DNA of 64,000 bases, from the NCBI GenBank assembly GCA_946529215.1, contig CAMMZC010000004.1, positions 65,618-129,617 of the forward strand. The letters are read 5' to 3'. This stretch comes from an uncultured Clostridia bacterium. GTDB lineage: Bacteria > Bacillota > Clostridia > TANB77 > CAG-508. Of this stretch, positions 27,753 to 36,102 are shown piece after piece. The notes under the pieces are model-generated. The model saw only the letters and a program-made list of their open reading frames with translations, made no database searches and had not been told where the DNA came from. The stretch's first letter is position 1. Each line of letters opens with the position of its first letter. The translations under genes were made by a program, and so were the position numbers.

Positions 27753-29105
27753 ATGAAAGATTATATAACAATAATAGGTGGGGGATTAGCTGGAACAGAA
27801 GCGGCATACCAAATTGCAAAACATGGAATAAAGGTTAAGTTATATGAAATGAAGCCTAAAAAATACACACCTGCACATAGTAATAAAAACTTAGCAGAAA
27901 TAGTATGTAGCAATTCTTTTAAATCAAATTTATTAACAAATGCATGTGGATTATTAAAAGAGGAACTTAGAAGATTGGATTCATTGTTAATAAAAATAGC
28001 AGATGAGACAAGTGTTCCTGCAGGACAAGCATTAGCAGTAGATAGAGAAAAATTTGCTGAAAATGTAACAGCTTACATAACTAGAAATGAGCTAATAGAA
28101 ATTGTTAATGAAGAAGTAGGTGAAGATATATCTATAAAAGACTTAGCAAAAGATGGAATTGTAATTATTGCAACAGGGCCCTTAACTTCAAGTTCACTTG
28201 CTAAAGAGATTCAAGAAATAACAGGACAAGACAAACTTTATTTTTATGATGCAGCTGCACCAATTGTTACAAAGGAAAGCATAGATTTTAATATTGCATT
28301 TTTTGGAAATAGATATGAAGAAGAAAAACAAAAAGAAGAGACTATTGAGGAATGGAAAAAAAGGCTTGAAAATCAGGATGCAAGCTACATTAATTTACCA
28401 ATGAGTAAAGAAGAGTATGAGAATTTTTATAATGAACTCATAAATGCAGAAGTTGTAACACTTCATGATTTTGAAAAAAGAGAGATTTTTGAAGGATGTA
28501 TGCCTATAGAAATTATGGCAAAAAGGGGAGTAGATACTTTAAGATTTGGACCATTAAAGCCTGTGGGATTTGATGATCCTAGAACAGCCAAAAGACCTTA
28601 TGCTTTGGTTCAATTAAGACAAGATGATACAGAAGGCACGATATATAACTTAGTAGGATTTCAAACAAATTTAAAATTTGGGGAGCAGAAAAGAGTTTTT
28701 AGCTTGATTCCAGGTTTAGAAAATGCTGAGTTTGTTAAATATGGAGTTATGCACAGAAATACATATATTAATTCTACAACACTTTTAGATGAAACATATA
28801 ACTTAAAGAAAAATAGAAACATTTTCTTTGCTGGTCAAATAACAGGAGTAGAAGGGTATGTAGAGTCAATTTCTTCAGGAATGGTTTCTGCATTAAATAC
28901 AATTGCAAAATTTAAAAATTTGGAAAGTGTAACTTTTCCAAATACTACAATTATTGGAGCATTAGCTAAATATATTTCTACTGAAAATGATAGATTTCAG
29001 CCAATGAATGCAAATTTTGGAATAGTGCCAGAATTAAATGAAAAAATAAAAGATAAAAAGTTGAAATATCAAAAAATGGCAGAGAGGTCATTGGAGAATT
29101 TTTAA
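27753..29105 (+). CDS. trmFO: tRNA U54 C5-methyltransferase TrmFO (folate/FAD dependent)
   Basis: 450 aa, the expected length. It makes ribothymidine at position 54 in the tRNA T-loop with methylenetetrahydrofolate and FADH2. The FAD-binding GGGLAG is at residues 9-14; the family signature EIVCSNSFKSN with the catalytic Cys follows near residue 50, and NLVGFQTNLKFGEQKRVF and FFAGQITGVEGYVES mark the rest. AAAGGA precedes ATG 27753. In many Firmicutes the gene lies by topA and codY; that context is not kept here. Confidence 0.97.
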   Translation: MKDYITIIGGGLAGTEAAYQIAKHGIKVKLYEMKPKKYTPAHSNKNLAEIVCSNSFKSNLLTNACGLLKEELRRLDSLLIKIADETSVPAGQALAVDREKFAENVTAYITRNELIEIVNEEVGEDISIKDLAKDGIVIIATGPLTSSSLAKEIQEITGQDKLYFYDAAAPIVTKESIDFNIAFFGNRYEEEKQKEETIEEWKKRLENQDASYINLPMSKEEYENFYNELINAEVVTLHDFEKREIFEGCMPIEIMAKRGVDTLRFGPLKPVGFDDPRTAKRPYALVQLRQDDTEGTIYNLVGFQTNLKFGEQKRVFSLIPGLENAEFVKYGVMHRNTYINSTTLLDETYNLKKNRNIFFAGQITGVEGYVESISSGMVSALNTIAKFKNLESVTFPNTTIIGALAKYISTENDRFQPMNANFGIVPELNEKIKDKKLKYQKMAERSLENF

Positions 29106-29128
29106 AAAAATTTCTAGGGAACAAAAAT

Positions 29129-29173
29129 AGAGCGTGTAAGTAATTCAAAAATTAGAATACTTTATCACGCTCT
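29129..29173. terminator. Bidirectional terminator, copy 1 of a recurring hairpin
   Basis: AGAGCGTG (29129-29136) pairs with CACGCTCT (29166-29173), with partly paired interior (TAAGTAATT...). It lies between trmFO and a convergent gene. A near-identical hairpin at 31594-31639 has a compensating base pair change at the stem end. Confidence 0.75.
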
Positions 29174-29204
29174 GTTTGTATTATTGTAACAATTAATTTA
29201 AATA

Positions 29205-29738
29205 CTATTTTTTCTGCTTATTTTTTATTATTAATATAATAGTTGCAATAAGAATTACAATTGATATAATAGGGTAAAGGTAATAAGATATTCCGTAAGT
29301 ATATTTAGATGATGGGATTACCTTACGACTAACTATATCAAAATTCATTAAAATTGAACTTAAAAATAGTAAAATATTAAATATGATGCTTAATACTCTT
29401 TTATTTAATAAAGTAAATAATAATATTAATATAGTTGAAGCTATCAATACTATTATTAAAACAAAATTAATAGTTGATTCACCTGCTAACCATGTACTGC
29501 CATCACTATGATTCATAGCATAAGAATATATTTTGAAATTTTCAATTATTGAAATATTTTCTGCATCTTTGTTAGTTAAATTAACTTCACTAACATTCAT
29601 TTCAGTTGGATTGTCTTGTAAATATTTTTTATATTCACCGATAGATTTTTCATATGGTAGTAGTAATCCAACAAATGATATGATACATGCAATTATTATT
29701 ATTATTTTAAAAATATTAAAATTATTTTCTTTTTCCAT
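29205..29738 (-). CDS. Hypothetical four-helix membrane protein
   Basis: 177 aa. Four predicted membrane segments: about 10-28 (KIIIIIACIISFVGLLLP), then an extracellular loop of ~65 residues, and three more (FVLIIVLIASTILILLF; LSIIFNILLFLSSIL; YLYPIISIVILIATIILII). Start 29738 is preferred because AGAAAGGA lies 12 nt upstream; ATG 29750 sits directly on that site. Not recognised. It is followed by, and may be co-transcribed with, the larger anchored protein upstream at 29840-30913. Confidence 0.7.
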   Translation of the reverse strand: MEKENNFNIFKIIIIIACIISFVGLLLPYEKSIGEYKKYLQDNPTEMNVSEVNLTNKDAENISIIENFKIYSYAMNHSDGSTWLAGESTINFVLIIVLIASTILILLFTLLNKRVLSIIFNILLFLSSILMNFDIVSRKVIPSSKYTYGISYYLYPIISIVILIATIILIIKNKQKK

Positions 29739-29839
29739 TTTAAACTTCATTCCTTTCTGGATTTTATTAAAACTATTTTTTTCATAAATTTTAGAGTTTT
29801 TAAAGATAACTATAAAACTACACTGCTTTGAATAGAATT

Positions 29840-30913
29840 TTATTCTGTAACTTCTAGTAGTTTTTTGCTTACTCTAGCTTGAACATCAACATAGTATTTA
29901 GCTTCTTCTGTAGTCAAATCTTTAGAATCCCATTTTTCAAAAGCTGAAACTTGTTCTGCATATTTTTGTGTCATTGTAGCATATTGACTTATTAGAGATA
30001 AATCTGAGCTATTTTTTTGATATTTTTTCATAAAATCAACATATTCATTCATAAAAGATTCATATGTATCCATTGCTTTTTTAAAATCTTTAGATATTCC
30101 TTTTGATTTACTTGATGAAGAATTTTTATTTTCTTGCTTGTTAGAATTTTCGGATTCTTTTTCTTTATCTTGTTTTTCAGTTGAAGGTGTAGGTTCAGGC
30201 TCTTTTTCAACTTCAGTTGTTGATGTTGATTTATTAGAATTAGATTCTAATTTGATAGTTATCCTTCTTCCGCCATTATATGAAACTTCTAAATGATATC
30301 CTTTATCATTATTTGCTTCATAATTATTTGTGGTTTTATTATAATCAACATTATAACCTTTAGATGAACATTCATCTACATATTTATTATAGTTTTCTTT
30401 AGTAATATTTCCTAAGGTAATACTAAATTCATTTGAGCTGTCTGTGTTAATGTATCCACCATCAAATTCAGGTACTGGTAAAGTCTTAGCTAATTCACTT
30501 GTAGGCCATGAGATTTTTTCTAGTTCTCTAGGAACAGAAAGGCTTATATTCATTTCGTTTTTGCTAGAAAGATACATATAAATCTTATAAGATTTTTCAT
30601 TATAAGCTTCAAATGATGAACTTGATGAAACGTCTATATTGAAGCCATTTTCTTCACATTTTTTTGTATAATCATAGTATTTTTCTTGAGGAATATCATA
30701 TAGTTCTATACTTAAATAGGTATTTGTATTGACTGAGATTTTTCCTTTATTTGCTGGTAATTCAGGTAAATAATGACCTAATTGAGTTTTACTTAAATCA
30801 ATTTTTTCTCCTTTATTGTTTGAGCTAATATTTAATATACATATTAGAGCGATAATAACTACAGTAATAATAAACCATTTTTTCTTATAAATTGGTACTT
30901 TTGTATTTTCCAT
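29840..30913 (-). CDS. Membrane-anchored protein, DUF6591-like C-terminal domain
   Basis: 357 aa. Start ATG 30913 has AGAAAGGA 8 nt upstream. One membrane helix near the N-terminus (WFIITVVIIALICILNI), then two related ~80-residue beta-rich repeats (LPELPANKGKISVNTNTYLSIEL... and LPVPEFDGGYINTDSSNEFSITL...), a Ser/Lys/Glu/Asn-rich linker, and a helical C-terminal domain (FKKAMDTYESFMNEYVDFMKK...YAEQVSAFEKWDSKDL). The helical part resembles DUF6591-type proteins of gut Firmicutes from memory. Function unknown, probably extracytoplasmic. Confidence 0.7.
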   Translation of the reverse strand: MENTKVPIYKKKWFIITVVIIALICILNISSNNKGEKIDLSKTQLGHYLPELPANKGKISVNTNTYLSIELYDIPQEKYYDYTKKCEENGFNIDVSSSSSFEAYNEKSYKIYMYLSSKNEMNISLSVPRELEKISWPTSELAKTLPVPEFDGGYINTDSSNEFSITLGNITKENYNKYVDECSSKGYNVDYNKTTNNYEANNDKGYHLEVSYNGGRRITIKLESNSNKSTSTTEVEKEPEPTPSTEKQDKEKESENSNKQENKNSSSSKSKGISKDFKKAMDTYESFMNEYVDFMKKYQKNSSDLSLISQYATMTQKYAEQVSAFEKWDSKDLTTEEAKYYVDVQARVSKKLLEVTE

Positions 30914-31197
30914 TTTTACTATCCTTTCTTTCTTTAAAGACACACAGTTTGATTAAAAATAATTGATTTTTATAATTTTCAAACTTTATCTTTTTCTTTA
31001 GAGAAAATTTAAATAATATTTGAAAAATTCTTAACAAAAATTTTTTATTATATAAATTAAAATTCACCTCCTAGTGTAATAAAAAAATATTTTTTGTTAT
31101 GAAAATTTCTGATTAAATTATAACAAATATATTTTAATTATTCAAGCGAATAGAGAATAATTCACGAAGAAATGAGAATTTAGAGAAACGTAAAGCT

Positions 31198-31512
31198 TTG
31201 CAAATTATTGGAAAAAATATAAAAACACTTAGAATGTCAAGAAATATGACACAAGAACAATTAGCTGAACGACTAGAACGTTCAATTAATTTTGTCAGTT
31301 TAATAGAACTAGGAAAATCTGGTATGAGTGTAGTAACTATTCTAGAGATATGTAATATTTTAGAAGTGGATGTTAATTGTTTATTTAAAGGATTAGTTGA
31401 GTACAATATAAAAGATAAAGATCAAAGATTAATAAATAATATTTTGACCTTATCGAGTGATGATAAAGATATAATAGAAAAATTAATTGAACATTTAATT
31501 AATAAATTATAA
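31198..31512 (+). CDS. XRE-family regulator, possibly missing its start
   Basis: HTH protein: IIGKNIKTLRMSRNMTQEQLAERLERSINFVSLIELGKSGMSVVTILEICNILEVDVNCLF, followed by a C-terminal tail (LINNILTLSSDDKDIIEKLIEHLI) common in clostridial regulators. The only start nearby is TTG 31198 with no convincing SD; the frame is open for another ~20 codons upstream (to about 31138) without a usual start codon. The gene may be translated poorly or may have lost its 5' end. Confidence 0.65.
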   Translation: MQIIGKNIKTLRMSRNMTQEQLAERLERSINFVSLIELGKSGMSVVTILEICNILEVDVNCLFKGLVEYNIKDKDQRLINNILTLSSDDKDIIEKLIEHLINKL

Positions 31513-31593
31513 TATGAAAAATTTTTTTTTTTCTATACAATAGAAGCTATGAGCAGAAATTCATTAAAGAAAATTTTGCGAGCAAATAAAGAG

Positions 31594-31639
31594 GGAGCGT
31601 GTAAGTAATCTAAAAGTTAAATTACCTTAATCACGCTCC
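31594..31639. terminator. Bidirectional terminator, copy 2 of a recurring hairpin
   Basis: GGAGCGTG (31594-31601) pairs with CACGCTCC (31632-31639), followed by TTTTATTT. Its interior begins TAAGTAAT as in copy 1 at 29129. It lies between convergent genes. Confidence 0.75.
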
Positions 31640-31641
31640 TT

Positions 31642-33408
31642 TTATTTGGTGGCTTCATCTTCTTCTATATTTTTCATTCTAAGCATATCTATTTTATTAT
31701 GCACACATTTTTGCAAAAGCCAGCCTAATACTATAGGCATCAAAATCATTCTTGTATTTATGTACATTTTATCTCTTGAATCAACTTCTGGTCTAATGTT
31801 TGCTATTTCTAAATTTGCATCGACTAATCTTTTCATATCTTTAATATTTAATGTACCAGTTATACTTTTTACTGGTCTACTAAATTGTGTATGTGTAAGA
31901 TGATCTACAGACTTAATTTTCTTCTTTGACCTTGTAAATAGTTCAACTTTTGTTGGTAAATCTTCAAATTTACAATTTTCTTTAAATCTTAACTTCTTAG
32001 GCTGTTCATATAAACTTCGTCTAGCACAAACATTCCATATTTGCCCTGCAGTATTGGCACCAACTTGGAAAAATCTTGACTCTTGGATTTTTCCAGAATT
32101 AAACTTCATTGTACCAATATTTTCTTCGTTAAAACCTAATCTTGTTAATTGATAACCTAAAGAGAAAATATCAGCTTCAGGATTTAAAGAAATAGTTCTA
32201 GAAATATTTTTTAGAGCACCTTCATTTAATATGTCATCAGCATCCAAAAACAAAATGTAGTCTCCGGTTGCATTATCCAAACCAATATTTCTTCCAGCTC
32301 CTGGACCGCGATGCTCTTCAGCTGTGTTATACATTTTTATTTTACTACCTAGTTCTAAGTTTTCTTTGCAAAAATTTTCAACACAGTGTTTCGAATTATC
32401 TGTAGAAGCATCATCAACTATAATTATTTCAACTTTAGGATATTTCTGTAGTTTTATACTATCTAAAGCTTTTTTTATATATTGCTCTGCATTTTTCATT
32501 GGGATTATAATCGAAAATTTGGGTTGATTCTTATCAGCATTATCATATATTATGTTTTTATATTCATCGAATGCTGCATATTCTAATGGGTTAGTTTTTG
32601 ACTTGCTTTTTTCTATTTTTGTAATTTCCTTAGGAGTAAGGCTCCAAGGTTTCTTTGCTCCTACAAAATGATAACACTTCGGAGTTATTCCTAGTTTTTC
32701 TTTATAATAATCAGCATGATTAGAAAATACATTAAAACTTTCATCAAGGTGTAGTTCGGGTTTGTTCTTCCAATCAAAGAATTCTTCTAATACGTCTTGA
32801 TCTCCTATTCCTTTAAACTTTTTATAAACTTTATTTTTTAATTCTAATATTTTTATATTAGAAAAGAATTTTTCTTTTTGGTGTGATTTTTTCAATGTTT
32901 TCTTTTTTATGCTCATAGAGTTCATGTTATCAATTAATTTATCTCTTATACTTTCGTTAGGTTCTATGACCATTACTCCAGAGTTTAATTCATTCCAATT
33001 TTTTTTGCTATAGTAGCTTTTACCTCCAACAACAGCTGACATATTTGGCTTTTGAAATAATTCATCAATGTTTTTAGCAACATATATATCACTATCAAGA
33101 TAAACTATTTTATCGTAATCTGTTAAATTAAAAATGTTAAATTTATCAAATGTGTTATTCCAATGAGGAATGAATTTATTTTTTTCTTTGATTTTTTGGG
33201 GAACATTTACCTTTGGAGCAGTTTTTACAATTAGTCCATTTTGTACTAATTGATTAATAGTTTCTTTTTTTATATCTTGATTAACTATTACTACAAAATC
33301 AGATACTTTTGTGTTTGTTCTTCTTATTGATTCAAATAAAGCTAGCACTCCGGGCAAATATGAATCTGTACTTAGCACTGTAGCATAAGCATATTTTTTA
33401 TTTGGCAT
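31642..33408 (-). CDS. Bifunctional glycosyltransferase, GT8-GT2 fusion
   Basis: 588 aa with two catalytic domains. Residues ~1-270 are a GT8 (glycogenin/galactinol synthase-like) domain: YAYATVLSTDSYLPGVLALFESIRRT, DxD motif in KIVYLDSDIYVAKN, WNELNSGVMVIEPN, and CYHFVGAKKPW. From ~295, a GT2 domain starts FSIIIPMKNAEQYIKKALDSI with VDDASTDNS, GPGAGRNIGLDNATGDYILFLDADD. The tail is basic. It is probably cytoplasmic and builds a surface polysaccharide or glycoprotein glycan. It lies apart from the main polysaccharide locus at 49-62 kb. The start at 33408 has AGAAAGGA upstream. Confidence 0.88.
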   Translation of the reverse strand: MPNKKYAYATVLSTDSYLPGVLALFESIRRTNTKVSDFVVIVNQDIKKETINQLVQNGLIVKTAPKVNVPQKIKEKNKFIPHWNNTFDKFNIFNLTDYDKIVYLDSDIYVAKNIDELFQKPNMSAVVGGKSYYSKKNWNELNSGVMVIEPNESIRDKLIDNMNSMSIKKKTLKKSHQKEKFFSNIKILELKNKVYKKFKGIGDQDVLEEFFDWKNKPELHLDESFNVFSNHADYYKEKLGITPKCYHFVGAKKPWSLTPKEITKIEKSKSKTNPLEYAAFDEYKNIIYDNADKNQPKFSIIIPMKNAEQYIKKALDSIKLQKYPKVEIIIVDDASTDNSKHCVENFCKENLELGSKIKMYNTAEEHRGPGAGRNIGLDNATGDYILFLDADDILNEGALKNISRTISLNPEADIFSLGYQLTRLGFNEENIGTMKFNSGKIQESRFFQVGANTAGQIWNVCARRSLYEQPKKLRFKENCKFEDLPTKVELFTRSKKKIKSVDHLTHTQFSRPVKSITGTLNIKDMKRLVDANLEIANIRPEVDSRDKMYINTRMILMPIVLGWLLQKCVHNKIDMLRMKNIEEDEATK

Positions 33409-33556
33409 TTTTACAAATTTTCCTTTCTAGTAAGACAAAGTTTCATATATTTGCGTGATTAAAAAGCAACTTTTCTTATATTATATATCAAAAACACCAA
33501 AATATCAACGCTTTCTGAGACTTTTTGCATAATTTTAAATTTTTATTTGTAAAAAA

Positions 33557-33580
33557 AAATTGCACCAATTAGTGCAATTT
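33557..33580 (-). terminator. Terminator of the ferritin-like gene
   Basis: AAATTGCAC (33557-33565) pairs with GTGCAATTT (33572-33580); on the minus strand a run of T follows. A near-identical stem at 34721 serves another gene. Confidence 0.75.
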
Positions 33581-33587
33581 ATACATT

Positions 33588-34025
33588 CTATAGAAAATTT
33601 TTAAGTTCCTCATAACTTTTTTCTTGCATTTTTACAAAATCACATAAAAGAGTGTGAATATCTGCATCAATGTGAGGATTTTGGTTAATAAGTCTTCTGC
33701 CTTCAATAACTCCCATATTTGTACCATTTAAAAGAAGTTCGGAGATATTTGAATTGCTTTGGTCAGACATAACCTTCATTTGAACTCCCCACCAAGTCAT
33801 TAATTTATTCATTGCGCTTGCCTCATGTGGTTCTTTATTTGAAGGCATTTTTTCATATAAATTATTGGCTCTATTGGAAATTTCTTGATATTTAGCATAT
33901 TGTGCATTTAAAACTTCTCTAAAATTTTCATCTCCTACTTTTTTTTCTACAAATTGAATTGCGTCCATACCCATAGTGGCTCCTTTATTTACTTCATCAA
34001 GTACATTTAAATCATTTTCATTCAT
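33588..34025 (-). CDS. Ferritin-like helical-bundle protein of unknown function
   Basis: 145 aa and all helical by inspection: NDLNVLDEVNKGATMGMDAIQFV, NFREVLNAQYAKYQEISNRANN, MNKLMTWWGVQMKVMSDQSNSNISELLL, IDADIHTLLCDFVKMQEKSYEELKNFL. The four-helix pattern and length resemble DUF2383/DUF892-type ferritin-like proteins, but no clear metal site is visible. ATG 34025 is preferred over ATG 34037 because of AGAAAGGG at suitable distance. It has its own terminator, so a single-gene transcript. Confidence 0.6.
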   Translation of the reverse strand: MNENDLNVLDEVNKGATMGMDAIQFVEKKVGDENFREVLNAQYAKYQEISNRANNLYEKMPSNKEPHEASAMNKLMTWWGVQMKVMSDQSNSNISELLLNGTNMGVIEGRRLINQNPHIDADIHTLLCDFVKMQEKSYEELKNFL

Positions 34026-34164
34026 AAAAAAATTCATCCCTTTCTCATTTTATTTAAAAGCTTTTTTAGTTAAAAAATGTATTTTTTTTTAAAAGCAAAA
34101 GCCTCTTTAATACTGTTTATTAATATATTTTTTACAAAAATTTGAAAAATATTCAAAAAAACAC

Positions 34165-34193
34165 TTGACAATTGAAAAAAAAGATAGTATACT
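34165..34193 (+). promoter_or_regulatory. Promoter of the tRNA operon
   Basis: TTGACA (34165-34170), 17-bp spacer, TATACT (34188-34193), 19 bp before tRNA-Val. Confidence 0.85.
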
Positions 34194-34212
34194 AGTTATT
34201 GTTAAATGAATT

Positions 34213-34288
34213 GGTCGCTTAGCTCAGCTGGGAGAGCATCTGCCTTACAAGCAGGGGGTCATAGGTTCGAGCCCTATAGCGACCACCA
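34213..34288 (+). tRNA. tRNA-Val (TAC)
   Basis: Complete cloverleaf with encoded CCA. Acceptor GGTCGCT/AGCGACC; anticodon stem CTGCC/GGCAG-type with loop CTTACAA, anticodon TAC. First gene of a three-tRNA operon. Confidence 0.96.
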
Positions 34289-34319
34289 TTTATATATAGA
34301 AAAATATTTTAATATATAC

Positions 34320-34396
34320 GGCCTGGTAGTTCAGTTGGTTAGAATGCCGCCCTGTCACGGCGGAGGTCGACGGTTCGAGCCCGTTCCAGGTCGCCA
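34320..34396 (+). tRNA. tRNA-Asp (GTC)
   Basis: Complete cloverleaf with encoded CCA. Acceptor GGCCTGG pairs with CCAGGTC with one G-T pair; anticodon loop CTGTCAC gives GTC. Confidence 0.96.
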
Positions 34397-34411
34397 TTTT
34401 TTTATATATAT

Positions 34412-34487
<76 letters not shown>

Positions 34488-34500
34488 AAGAGGTATTATT

Positions 34501-34535
34501 CGAACTCATTTGGATTTTATTTCAAACTGAGTTCG
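34501..34535 (+). terminator. Terminator of the tRNA operon
   Basis: CGAACTCA (34501-34508) pairs with TGAGTTCG (34528-34535), followed by TTCTTTTT. The same stem sequence recurs at 37453-37484. Confidence 0.75.
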
Positions 34536-34720
34536 TTCTTTTTATGTAATAGGAAAACTATGAAGCTTATAAAGTAGCTATGTAACTTGAAGTGAAAATA
34601 AAATTAAGATTTTATTTTCAAAGGAAAAATCTTTTCCTATAAAATAAAAGTTATGTACATAAATTATTTAAAGAAAATTTGTTACTATAACAAATTTATA
34701 GAATAAAATCACAAAATTAA

Positions 34721-34746
34721 AAAATTGCACCATTAGGTGCAATTTT
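34721..34746. terminator. Terminator after the BIG2-domain gene
   Basis: AAAATTGCAC (34721-34730) pairs with GTGCAATTTT (34737-34746). On the minus strand, T residues follow the stem directly downstream of the gene at 34762. Confidence 0.75.
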
Positions 34747-34761
34747 TTAGTACTTCACTAA

Positions 34762-35259
34762 CTAAGGACAACAAACTTTACAAGCTGTATAGCCTCTAGC
34801 TTGTGCTTCTTTTTTAGTTGTTTTTATTACACTTCTTAAAGTTCTGCAACTTAACCTGTGATATTTTTTTCCTGTTTTTGTAATATAAACAATAGAAGAT
34901 TTTGAACTTGTTGTTGAAGTATATTTTTTATTTTTTACAGAAACTTTACAATAATATTTTATTCCATTAACCTTTGCAGTAATTGTGCAAGTTCCTTTTT
35001 TCTTAGCAGTAACTTTACCTTTAGAATTAACAACTGCAATTTTTTTATTGCTAGAAGTCCACTTTACTTTCTTAGATGTCCCTGTAATTTTTAGTTTGAA
35101 GCTAGAGCCTTTATAAAGAGAGTATTTTGTCTTATTAATTCTAATATTTGAAGCTTGAGCAATAGAAGCAGTAGGGAGTTCTAATAATGTGATTTGTGAA
35201 ATTGTAAGAGTTGTTACAATTATTAAAACAGATAAGAGTAATTTTTTTAAAATTTTCAT
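34762..35259 (-). CDS. Secreted BIG2-domain protein with C-terminal Cys motif
   Basis: 165 aa. Signal peptide (KKLLLSVLIIVTTLTIS...ASIAQA), then one bacterial Ig-like (BIG2) domain: INKTKYSLYKGSSFKLKITG, VKWTSSNKKIAVVNSKGKVT, KKKGTCTITAKVNG. A Ser/Thr linker leads to a small domain YHRLSCRTLRSVIKTT...ARGYTACKVCC, in which the cysteines resemble metal-binding Ada/ComEA-associated motifs. Probably extracellular. AAAGGAG precedes ATG 35259. Substrate unknown. Confidence 0.82.
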   Translation of the reverse strand: MKILKKLLLSVLIIVTTLTISQITLLELPTASIAQASNIRINKTKYSLYKGSSFKLKITGTSKKVKWTSSNKKIAVVNSKGKVTAKKKGTCTITAKVNGIKYYCKVSVKNKKYTSTTSSKSSIVYITKTGKKYHRLSCRTLRSVIKTTKKEAQARGYTACKVCCP

Positions 35260-35500
35260 AAGTATTTCTCCTTTTTTTAAAAATTTTGTATAGAAAAGCA
35301 GTTGATATTTCTATGATATGTCGATGTTTTTCATTTCTTATTATAAAATAAATTAATTTTTTTGTAAAGAAAAAATTAAAAATTCTAAATGTGTTTTTCA
35401 GTTAACTAAAATTATAGAATAGTATTGGACAATCTCTTTAATAAATAGAATAAGTATAAATATTTTTACTAAATATAAAAATAATTAAAGTCTATTTTTA

Positions 35501-35625
35501 CAAAAAAATGATAACATAAATGTTAATATAAATGATACTATAAATGTTAATATAAAATTAAATAAAACAGAGAAGACAATACTAGAGATGGTAATAGTTA
35601 ATTCAAATATTACTCAATGCGAATT
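35501..35625 (+). pseudogene. Remnant of an AlbA_2/RecG-like protein C-terminus
   Basis: One open frame reads NINVNINDTINVNIKLNKTE then KTILEMVIVNSNITQ. This matches the layout of the C-terminus of the broken gene at 2492-3964 (repeats, then LNQTQVKIIELMKENPNITQ), i.e. a repeat tract leading into a winged helix. No start, no domain upstream and no continuation. It lies in the gene-poor 35260-36102 stretch. Confidence 0.5.
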
Positions 35626-35816
35626 TGAATATTACAAAAGTAACTTTAAAAGGAAAAATCATATTTAAATTATTCTTTAAACGACAATATAATTACAAAA
35701 AAGAATTTGATATAATAAAAGAAAAATATAATTTTAAATAACGAAAAAAAGTAAGAATACTAAAATATTTTGATGAAGATTTATTGAATGAAATAGTAAA
35801 AAATAGAAAAATTTTT

Positions 35817-35940
35817 TCAAGGATATGTTTTTATTTCATTTGTTAAATTAGCAATATAATCAATAGAAGTACCATAATGTTCTGCAAAAATCTTAATTGT
35901 AACTAGCGGTATCATTCTTTCGCCTTTATTATATCTTATA
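35817..35940 (-). pseudogene. Remnant of an XRE regulator
   Basis: On the minus strand, from about 35940 to TGA at 35817: YNKGERMIPLVTIKIFAEHY followed by GTSIDYIANLTNEIKT. This is the second half of a Cro/C1 HTH domain (compare E.GER.IPLD.L.KLAEYY..S.DYL.GLT). The first helices are missing and no start codon precedes it. The rest of 35260-36102 holds no further recognisable gene. Confidence 0.6.
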
Positions 35941-36102
35941 TATAAATTTTTTTCAAAAAACTATTGACATTTAATAGTTGGTCTACAAGTATTATATATT
36001 AAAAAATAAAATAAATATGTACCTAAAAATACTTGCAAAAATTTATAAAGTATGGTATAAAATTTATAGAAAATCAAATGAAGAAAGAGAGAAAATATTA
36101 TA

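Noticed and set aside
30885..31067. 60-codon minus-strand frame starting at a GTG beside TAGGAGG
   Set aside because: The SD overlaps the start, the product is a Lys/Phe/Asn-rich translation of AT-rich leader, and it overlaps the start of the anchored protein gene. Left as leader sequence.
35640..35745. Open frame KVTLKGKIIFKLFFKRQYNY in the gene-poor stretch
   Set aside because: Short, no start or SD, no recognisable similarity; not supported as a gene or a fossil.
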